Below are positions 56,353 through 64,000 of a DNA stretch of 64,000 bases, piece by piece. Source of the DNA: Candolleomyces eurysporus (Eukaryota; Basidiomycota; Agaricomycetes; Agaricales; Psathyrellaceae); contig JANBPK010001477.1 in assembly GCA_027579435.1 (NCBI GenBank), forward strand, positions 1 to 64,000, written 5' to 3'. A program made the translations under genes and the position numbers. Position 1 is the stretch's first letter, and every line of letters begins with the position of its first letter. The notes under the pieces were generated by a model. The model searched no databases. It saw only the letters and a list, made by a program, of their open reading frames with translations, and was not told where the DNA came from.

Positions 56353-57205
56353 ATGCTTCCCTCGATTGCTTTCGCTTCCGGCGTTCTCGTATTCTTCGTC
56401 GGTTCAGCTACCGCCCAGACTCAGGCGCCAGCATACGGACAGTGTGGTGGGCAAGGATGGTAAGCGAAACTCTTGAAGACTACCGCCTTGTTTTCTGGGA
56501 ATTCAACGTAATTTCACAGGACCGGACCAACTAGTTGTGTATCTGGGTACACCTGCACTGCGACCAATCAATGTAAATAAGCCTCGATTTATCGTGGATC
56601 TGGGACTCATATTCTTGGCCTTAGGGTACTCTCAGTGCGTCCCTGGATCGAACCCCCCAGTGACTACCACACCACCTGTTGTAACGACGTCTACTCCTAC
56701 CATCCCTAACCCTCCGACATCCACTGTTCCTGGGCCTGCACCAACTGGGTCTCAGATCCGCACGGTAACAAGTCCGGTTTACCATTTCTACCTCCAGGAT
56801 CGCGGTAAGTCGCTTTGGGAACGCACTTTCGACGGCATGAAATGATACTGAAGTTTAAACTCATCAGGTGGAGTTCCAATGCTCGGCCCTGAATCTTCTT
56901 CGGGACGCTTCACGATCAGCGGAAGCATATCCCTGAACTATTCCAATGGGACAAGGGCCTACCTCAATCTCGACGACTCCGCGTCTACCCCGTACAAAGC
57001 ACTTTCACTTGGTGCCACAGCTACGACATCAAACTGGGGTCTGGAAGGAGACACTATCATCATCCGCAACCCGAGGCAACTCAACTTCCTAGCATGCAGC
57101 ACCAACGATCGCAACTACTACGATGTTTTCCTTCAAACGGGGAATGGGAACCCTCCGGGTAGGACGTGCAACATGGTGACGATGCACCTCCCTTGCTTGT
57201 GCTGA
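56353..57205 (+). CDS. Secreted protein with N-terminal CBM1 cellulose-binding domain
   Basis: Exons 56353-56459, 56520-56572, 56625-56804 and 56868-57205 join in phase to 225 residues. A signal peptide (LPSIAFASGVLVFFVGSATA) is followed by a complete CBM1: [22 protein letters not shown] then TATNQWYSQC, with the conserved Cys and aromatic residues. A Thr/Pro-rich linker leads to a ~115-residue C-terminal domain (VTSPVYHFYLQDR, GRFTISGSISLNY, AYLNLDD, FLACSTNDRNYYDVFLQTG, ending HLPCLC). I do not recognise a catalytic family in that domain; it looks like a compact beta structure with a Cys-rich end. The protein should bind cellulose outside the cell; whether it has activity is open. Confidence 0.85.
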
Positions 57206-57329
57206 GCGTATCTAGTCCAAATCGTGTCTAGGAATTGTGTTATACATACGTTTACACGCAAATTATGGCTACAAATTTTGGGTAACGGAGAGTGAGAGAG
57301 GGTATTGATCGTGTTTATTGATCGTGTTT

Positions 57330-59711
57330 TCAACATTGCTCAAGAAGTGAGTTCTTCGGCCATGGTTGCTTGTAATCGTCGACCCAAGTGGTTAGGTTTG
57401 GGTTTGTATAGGCGTCGATATGCCTGGCGAAGCATCAATTCAGTTCGAATCCGAGATGAAAGTGAGACGCACTTTTTGATGTACGCATCCGTTGGGAAAT
57501 CCTTTGGGTTGCATCCAATATTTATGGCATTCTGTGGTTGATAAACGCGAATGTAGTCGACTCTCATGTGGACAGGGAAGGGTAGGTGAGCCAGGTCCAC
57601 AGCCCCGAAACTTCGAGATATGCCCAAATTGACGATCATATACTAACGAGGTTGTTAGTCGCAAGTACAACGACGATGACGAGAACATACCATTGGCTCC
57701 TGAGGAATCGGTCTCGCTGATATTTGAACCTCAGGGTCTGCCGCCATGCCGCCAGACATCATCGTCCATGTAAGTGCGTTGTTAGACACCCAGGAGATGT
57801 ATGCGTTGTCAAAGCCTGGCTTATACTGCGAGGATCGAGGGATGAGCCAGATCCATAGTAACGGGAAATCAGAAACGAACCTCGAACCCATAGACCGAAA
57901 AACATTTACCGCTTCCTTCGTAGCAGTTTTGGTCTGTTCGAGTGACCACGGAAGTCGCTTGCTGAGTCGCCCCTCCAACGTACGTGTTTTGTTCCGAGAT
58001 AGATGTGTCGGCGATGATCATATTCTGAGGGGTATCGTTCCATTTATACTCGGCATTGAAAGGCTACTCTCGTGAGTAAGTTGATCTATACAAGAGAAAA
58101 TTTAGCACTCACTGCCCATTGGGCCGATTGAGACACATCTCCGGTCAAGGTCGTCGCATCAACCTACAACTGAGCGTAAATCCTGGGCTTATTGTCAAAC
58201 CATTTCCTTCTCACCTGCGCTTCGAAAACATCAATTTCCGGCGCCGCGCGTCCGACGAACGTCCCGTCGGGATGCTTTGGTCCTGGATGATCTTCCCCTG
58301 CGCAGGTGCATCGCGATAACTTCTGGCCTGGGAGGTACGACAAGACGCCCCCACGGCTTTCATCCCCATTCTGGGTTGCCGCCACAGGAAGACTGTTAAT
58401 GGTTTGGTTTGGAGCCGTCCCGACGTCGCAGCTATCATACGTATAAGGCCACTGTGTCCCGTCATTAGTGCGGGCAGAAGGGAGAAGAAAGGAAACGTAC
58501 TACTCCCTCCAGGGTCGCGCCATACCCTGCTCGACCAAGGTTCCCCATCGCCCAAACTGCAGGCCAAAGCCCAATAACATTATTTGGTCCTGGAAGCATT
58601 ACGGATGCTTCGAAGTATCCACCGGTGAAGCAGAACTTGTTCCTGTTGTCCAGAAGCATGAATTGTCCAGCGTCGTTGTTGAGAGGCAACCAAGTACGCA
58701 CCACGAAGAGATCATCCCTCCTTCGTATTGCAAACCGTGAGTCTGCTTCTGCGATAGGGTGATCTGCAGTGCGCCACCCTGCGTTGTAACAGCTTCAGGG
58801 TCATACCACTCAAGATTCCCTGTCGCCTATCCCCAAGGTCGTTAACACCAGGGAGAAGGAGAATGTAAGTTGCTTCATACCCAGTAGTGCAAATCAACAG
58901 CCTCCCAATAAGGATCGTCACCCGGATAGAAGGTTCGTCCATCGACATTGAACTCGTCTGAGAATACGAGTTGCATCTGCTCAGATGGATCCCTCCAAGA
59001 CGGCTTGGTGTAAGCCTCTTTGGGCGTGTCGTTGTCGATGAGCCCATAACCGCCTCGCATTACTGGGATCTAAGCGAAAGAAACGTCGGTGAGGCTTGTC
59101 AAGCAAATGCATGGGTGTGTAGTGCACCTGTCCCGAACCGTTGATACCACCGAGATTATACCCTCCCAGGTCCGAGACCTGTTCCCGGGTGTAAACAGAT
59201 ACGATAGGATATGCGACGCTGCAATATTTGGTGTCACTCCACGGGCAAAGTTGGCCGAATAGCTGATTACTCACAATAGCGATATCAATCCTCCGATGAG
59301 CACCATTAACGCCAGAACATTCCCACATCCTCTAAGTGATACCAAGTCGCACAGCCTTGGGAATGAGTTGCGCGTTGTTCCAGATATTAGATCGTCCTCA
59401 GGATCTGGAGGTTCGGCAGAGAAAGCTTGAAAGTCTCTCGCATCGAACGAGAACAGGTACTACGTTCTAGTCGTCAAACAGAAGTGATCAATGTTATTCT
59501 CGAAATATCGTACCTTCTCGGCTTCGTATATCGATGCCAAACTCGATAGAGTACCGGAAGGATATCTGGGAGTCGTATCAAAGCTTGACTTGTTGAGAGA
59601 CACGTTCAGACCCAGGCATACGTGGAGCGGAAAGCACGAGCTACTCACGTATTCCGACCATTTTCCAGAATCCCTCAGCTTCAGCTCGGGTGGTATTGGC
59701 CGGTCTCGCAT
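57330..59711 (-). CDS. SKN1: KRE6/SKN1-type beta-glucan synthesis-associated protein (GH16)
   Basis: The gene runs from about ATG 59711 ([14 protein letters not shown]) to TGA at 57330-57332, with about ten introns. A cytosolic start is followed by a type II membrane anchor ([15 protein letters not shown]). The luminal domain has the family blocks [111 protein letters not shown], and the GH16 active-site motif EIDVFE. It ends with [10 protein letters not shown] and [22 protein letters not shown]. These proteins act in the secretory path or at the membrane in beta-1,6-glucan assembly. The start codon is the least certain part, and the catalytic Glu residues are kept. Confidence 0.92.
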
Positions 59712-60032
59712 CTAGAGGCTACGGAAAGATAGGAAGGTCGAGTTCAAGGGAGTGGTTGAGAGGAGAAGAACACCCTATAGGAGGGCATCCCAAGCAAATT
59801 CGAATGTCGACCATGACGAAACGAAACGAAAGCAAGCCCAGGACAGGATTGCTATTTTTAGAACTCATGTCAGTCCGCTAAATTAAGGGGCCTTCCCTTT
59901 CAAGTTCGCGTGCTGCGATGGTCTCCTCAAAGCCATCCCCGATAGGCTGACGTCACTAAATCGTATATCGCACAATCGTACGTACGCAGCCATGTACAAG
60001 TCATGTCATTGAGCTGGTAGGTCATAGCGGCA
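59712..60032. other. Promoter of the KRE6/SKN1 gene
   Basis: A 321-base spacer between two minus-strand genes; no coding sequence was seen. Confidence 0.45.
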
Positions 60033-62683
60033 CTACAAAAGCCGGGTTATTACTCCAAGCCCCTATGGCAACTGTTAGCAAGATTCAAATGGAATCGAAA
60101 TGCGCAGTACCTTCGTCTTCCCTTCTCGGAACAAAAGTTTCATGCCTTCTTTAACAAACTCCGGCTGGGAGATGAACTCGAACCGCACTGTTGCACGATC
60201 TCCTGTACGAAGAACTCCCTGAGGATGGTCCATTTCTATTATTCGCACCGTCTGACGGACTGCCTACAAAAATGATTAGTACTCATTTTTAAACGAAGGC
60301 GGCATGGCTTCCAAGCCAAAATTAACACTCACTCCACAGTGCAGCATAGCCTTAGACATCGGAGCGTTTAGTAATGCGCCATGGGAACCCAAGACGAAGA
60401 CTGTACCTGGTAGTTTCTCTGAAGAGTAGTATTGTGGCTGAAGGCAGTGTTTAGACAGAAAGAAGGCATGAGAAGATGCCCACGTACTAGAGAATCAAGA
60501 CCTGTCCCTCGAACTGCCGTGTCGCTGGGAATACGATAGAGCGATCCATTGAGCTTTAGGCATCGCAACCCCTGAAAAGCGCTGAAAGTGTACCTTTGGG
60601 AGGAGTGTCGGATTTGTGCACCAAAACCATCCCTTTCCGCACCGCAGACCGTCGTATCCGCTTCAAAGCTATTGAAACACACTGGCCAGCCTCAGCAGAG
60701 TTTACAGACGCTCTGGAAGCTGGTATTAATGTCTGAGGTAATATTTTCGTCAAGGCAACACACCTCTTTCTCTGCATGCTCTTGACCATGGTTGTCTGCC
60801 AGTTACCGTTGGAGTCTGGACCCAACATAATCATGTCTCCAGACTTGATCGTTCCAGAGTTAATGATGCCGTTCACGACTGTGCCGACGTACGGAACGGA
60901 CCACACTTCTGTTATCGAGTACTGGTGTAACGTGAGGAATCTAGCATGTTTGGAAAGGGGAGAAAACATACCTCTAGGGGCTGGTCTACTGCGAACTTGT
61001 CCTTGTCACCCTCGCTAGAAGGTAGCAAGTTGAGGAAGGTGCGAAGCTGCGTGCGCGAAGGTAAGCCATCTGAGAATGCAATTCGGAAAAGGATACCAAC
61101 GAAATCAAGGCCCAAGCCAGTGACATTGGAAAGCTGGAATATAGGACATATCCGGTCAGACCCGAAGGATGTAGCAATCTCAACGGCCGTCTCCATCGAC
61201 TTGACGAACACTGGCGTTTTTCTATGAAGGAGAAGGCTTGAGCAATGGATTGGATTGACAAGTGGGGGTCACCGAACGTACCGACATCCAGGGCTCTTCA
61301 AGATTTTGACGACCTGCTTTATTGTCTCTGCCAGCACGTTTGGAGGAGTCATGTCAATCTATCCAACGTGGATCAATCTCAAAATTAAATAGAAAACGTT
61401 TTTGTCTCACCTTAGTGATACATACGACGACAGGGACGCTAAGTGCAAGTGCAATCGCTAGATGCTCCTTTGACATGCCTATTAGCCCAGCATTTGCACC
61501 GACTATTAGGATGACGCAGGAAGGTGCCCCCGAAGTAAGCCCGTAAAGTGTGGTCTTGAGGTATTTCTCATGTCCGGCCAAATCTAGTCAGTTCAAATGA
61601 GAAGGAGCGACCCATGGTTTCTCATGGTTGGCCACTTACCTATGAAAGATACAATCTTGGCAGCCTGCAGAGAAATCTCCTCCCACCCCAATTTCTCGCG
61701 CCTGATGGTGTCGGAATCGGCGTTGGGGGTTGTATTAGGCAAAATTGGGTGCCCTGACGGAGCGAACCCAAGAATCTGCAAAAAAAAGCATGTTGAAGAG
61801 CAATGGACAGAGATTGACAATTATCCCTTACCTCCATTCCAACGCTAGATGTCCGTCCGGTCTCGAGCTCGTGCTTGTGACGGAACAAACCAACACGAGC
61901 CTTCCCTCTTCCATCGTCCAGGACCCCTTCAAGAAAAGGTTGTAGACTGTACGATTGCATTGAGAGCAATCTATAACTCACCTCGAGTCAACACTCCCAA
62001 GGTGGTGGACTTTCCGCTATCGACGTTCCCCACGACTGCACACCGGACCTCCGGAGTCAGAGACACGTTCGGAGGGGGAAGCCGAAGTAAGACCGTCGTT
62101 CTTGGATGCCCCGTCTTGACATCGAAGAGAACGAGAGCCTTTCCACCGACTTCCTCCACAGTTTTCGTGAGCTCCTGAACGATAGTCTGAACGTCCTCTA
62201 GCGATCGTGCGGTTCCCGACCAACCCTCGGCCTCATCAGTTAGTGTTCCGCCATATAGTGGCTCTTGAGGAGGTCGCTGTCCTATTCGGATAACATACTC
62301 TCCGTTATTCTGCGTCAATACCGCTGCTAGCCGATCGCGCGCTGTGTCATGATCTGCAGGGTTCTTGGAAAGCAGCAAGTTCTGGTTTATGATTCGTTGG
62401 CCATGGTTAATTGGTCCCGATGTTGAATGACTCCAAGGAAACCGCGTACCAATATCTGCTCGTCGTCCTCCATGCTCGGTGCGTCAGATTCGGTCTCAGC
62501 GACACCCGGCGCTCCCTGTTTAGCCAAAGGGGTGGTAGAGTCTTCCTTTGCCTTTCCCTTCAGCGCCTTGTTCTCCTTGTCCTTGTCCTTCTCGAGTATT
62601 GTCGCTCCTAGTGCGCGTTGTCTTGAGACTTCTCTAGTATGAATCTCCTCGATCTCGTTCTGGAATGAGCGCAGTGTTGTCAT
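60033..62683 (-). CDS. GTPBP1: GTPBP1-type translational GTPase
   Basis: The gene runs from ATG at 62683 ([14 protein letters not shown]) to TAG at 60033-60035 with about ten introns. The first ~200 residues are family-specific ([36 protein letters not shown]). The GTPase domain has G1 GNVDSGKST, a switch with [14 protein letters not shown]3 [15 protein letters not shown], and G4 TKID. Then come EF-Tu-like beta barrels: [40 protein letters not shown], and [56 protein letters not shown]1 proteins are relatives of eEF1A linked to mRNA turnover and rescue of stalled translation. The final intron was chosen because it restores the conserved GKTKGLGVI ending. Confidence 0.93.
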
Positions 62684-63544
62684 GATGTCGGATAGGCAGT
62701 TTTTGCCAGCTTTTTATGTCAGAATGTTTGGGAAGAAAATGACTCGGTCTTGGATAGTCAAAAAGACTGTAACTGACTCGAAAGAAAGGTGTATTGGCGT
62801 TTCAAGTCACATCCACTCGATTCAAGTTCAGCAGGCCAAAAGCGGTGTCATGTTTCGCTTAGTCATCAGGCTACAATCGGGCGCTTGTGGGCGCTCATAG
62901 CGCGGCCCTTTGTCGATTTTTTCTGCCTGCAGCTTTGTCTCCTGGACGACCCTAGAGGCTGGTTCGCTGCATCGCACGTCTGTGTTACTTAATCAACCAC
63001 TAGCGCTCGAGCCTTTGCTTCAGTACGGTTTTTAAGCGCACTTGTATTCACTGATGCTGACCCACGCCGCCTGTGCACATTGTCTCCTCGAACTCCCTGA
63101 AGCAGCGTGTCGGAAGAGCCCACTAATTAGATGAAGTGCGCACACAGGTGTCAAATTCAGATGGTAAGTAGGTAGGTGGCGCCTGATGGCTCGTGGTGAA
63201 GTTTTAAGGTCTCATGCCACCATCCCAACTTCTCGTCTTCTTCGTCCTTCGTCATCTACTCAAGCTGAACGGCTCCCCCCTATCGCCATACAAACATAGC
63301 TACCAGAAGGGCCAGAACCATAAGGCCAGAGAGGGGTGTTAGAAACATCAGCGAGAAGCTCGATGAATGGAGCCCCAAACACCTTTGCTTGGACCAACTA
63401 CCAATGATATTCATCGACGTTCAGATTTTTATCGCAGAGGGGTATATTAACATTTGCGCCAAGGCGCAGCTATCACTCGAGGCTCCCAACGCTTTTACTC
63501 CTACCTTCCTAAGTGCCCTTCCAGCTAATCCGAGTCAGNAAAAA
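62684..63544. other. Intergenic, no supported gene
   Basis: This 861-base spacer lies between divergent genes. Short open frames on the plus strand (around 62682-62992) have no domain. It should hold the GTPBP1 promoter and that of the small membrane protein. Confidence 0.5.
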
Positions 63545-63881
63545 ATGTCGGACAAAGCCGTCCCCGGAGCTACGTCTCAGGAGAAGCCCAAATCCTCCAG
63601 GTCCTATCGCGGATTGCTCATCCTTTCGGGCATCCAAACCCTCCTACTCGTTGGAATTTTTGGTGCATTGGCGTCCATCGCCGCGAAGATCAACGCAAAG
63701 AGCAACCCTATGAACGTCCACGTCGCCCAGCCCGCTGATTNCCCCCCTCACAGTCGCTATCCCCAGAGAGTCATATGTGTATGTTGTAAATCCGTCGACG
63801 TCGCCACTCAGGGCTATCATCGATTCGACGGTGACGGTGAGCGCTGCACGTGGGTCTATCCAGACGGTGACAGTATCTTAA
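63545..63881 (+). CDS. Small single-helix membrane protein
   Basis: Starting at ATG 63545 (MSDKAVPGATSQEKPKSSRS), a polar segment is followed by one hydrophobic helix (GLLILSGIQTLLLVGIFGALASIA) and a polar part. The frame changes at the N at 63741, beside a CCCCCC run; reading the second frame gives TVAIPRESYVYVVNPSTSPL and a stop at 63879-63881, for about 112 residues. The first frame also stays open to the window edge, so a longer gene is possible. No family was recognised. Confidence 0.45.
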
Positions 63882-64000
63882 AAGAGGAGATGAAACGAGG
63901 TGAGATAATCTTGCAACAGGTATACAGTTCATTGATGAGATTCTGTAAAGGTTCTTTGATACCAGGATATCTTACGAGTGCCTTGATATACGCTTATTGT

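Noticed and set aside
63545..64000. Long open frame to the window edge in the first frame of the small membrane protein
   Set aside because: Beyond the N at 63741 this frame has many Cys, Arg and Asp in an odd pattern, whereas the shifted frame reads like a beta-rich protein and then stops. Kept only as an alternative.

Overview
The window is nuclear DNA from a filamentous basidiomycete, most likely an Agaricomycete. Genes are compact and split by many short GT-AG introns (about 37-80 bases). There is a fungal CBM1 cellulose-binding protein, a KRE6/SKN1 wall-glucan protein, a DASH/Dam1 subunit, a Zn2Cys6 factor with a fungal-type regulatory domain, and a BTB protein of the style common in mushroom genomes. 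All products are identified by reading translated exons and recognising motifs; no database search was possible.

Layout. 1-1.5 kb: 3' part of a PH-domain gene (minus). 3.1-4.9 kb: an HSP20-like gene (plus). 4.9-8.8 kb: a gene-poor stretch. 8.8-10.7 kb: a secreted Ser/Thr-rich repeat protein. 11.0-14.0 kb: ORC1. 14.5-17.6 kb: a gene of unknown function with two decayed copies of its 5' half, and a BTB gene between the intact gene and the copies. 17.7-19.2 kb: a WW/HECT-like gene without the catalytic cysteine. 19.5-22.4 kb: a divergent Dam1/CUS2 (Tat-SF1) pair. 22.5-25.6 kb: type II phosphatidylinositol 4-kinase. 25.8-26.8 kb: a short transposon-like element with terminal inverted repeats. 26.8-29.7 kb: a decayed and an intact SSU1-type transporter in tandem. 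30.0-31.9 kb: unknown protein. 32.4-34.9 kb: PNS1. 35.2-38.3 kb: a divergent PP2C / eIF5-mimic pair. 38.7-43.0 kb: a Zn2Cys6 factor and MND1. 43.7-46.8 kb: a large disordered protein. 47.2-48.3 kb: complex I NDUFS7. 48.8-50.4 kb: a PASK-like kinase. 50.9-52.7 kb: an alkylbase DNA glycosylase. 52.9 kb: a tRNA-His-like gene. 53.1-54.0 kb: a four-helix membrane protein. 54.1-59.7 kb: a carbohydrate group (GH18, CBM1 protein, KRE6/SKN1). 60.0-62.7 kb: a GTPBP1-type GTPase. 63.5 kb: a small membrane protein.

Most genes are ordinary housekeeping functions (replication, kinetochore, splicing, meiosis, repair, respiration, translation) and do not form one pathway. The exception is the run at 54-60 kb, where membrane-anchored chitinase-like, cellulose-binding and beta-glucan-remodelling proteins sit together and two of them share one promoter region.

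The consensus contains single N bases, nearly all beside homopolymer runs. In at least four genes the reading frame changes exactly at an N. Those breaks are best read as sequencing or consensus artefacts, not pseudogenes. The most notable non-housekeeping items are the inverted-repeat element at 25.8 kb, the decaying gene family at 15-17.6 kb, the HECT-like protein without its active site, the Dam1 protein with an extra C-terminal domain, and the transporter pseudogene.
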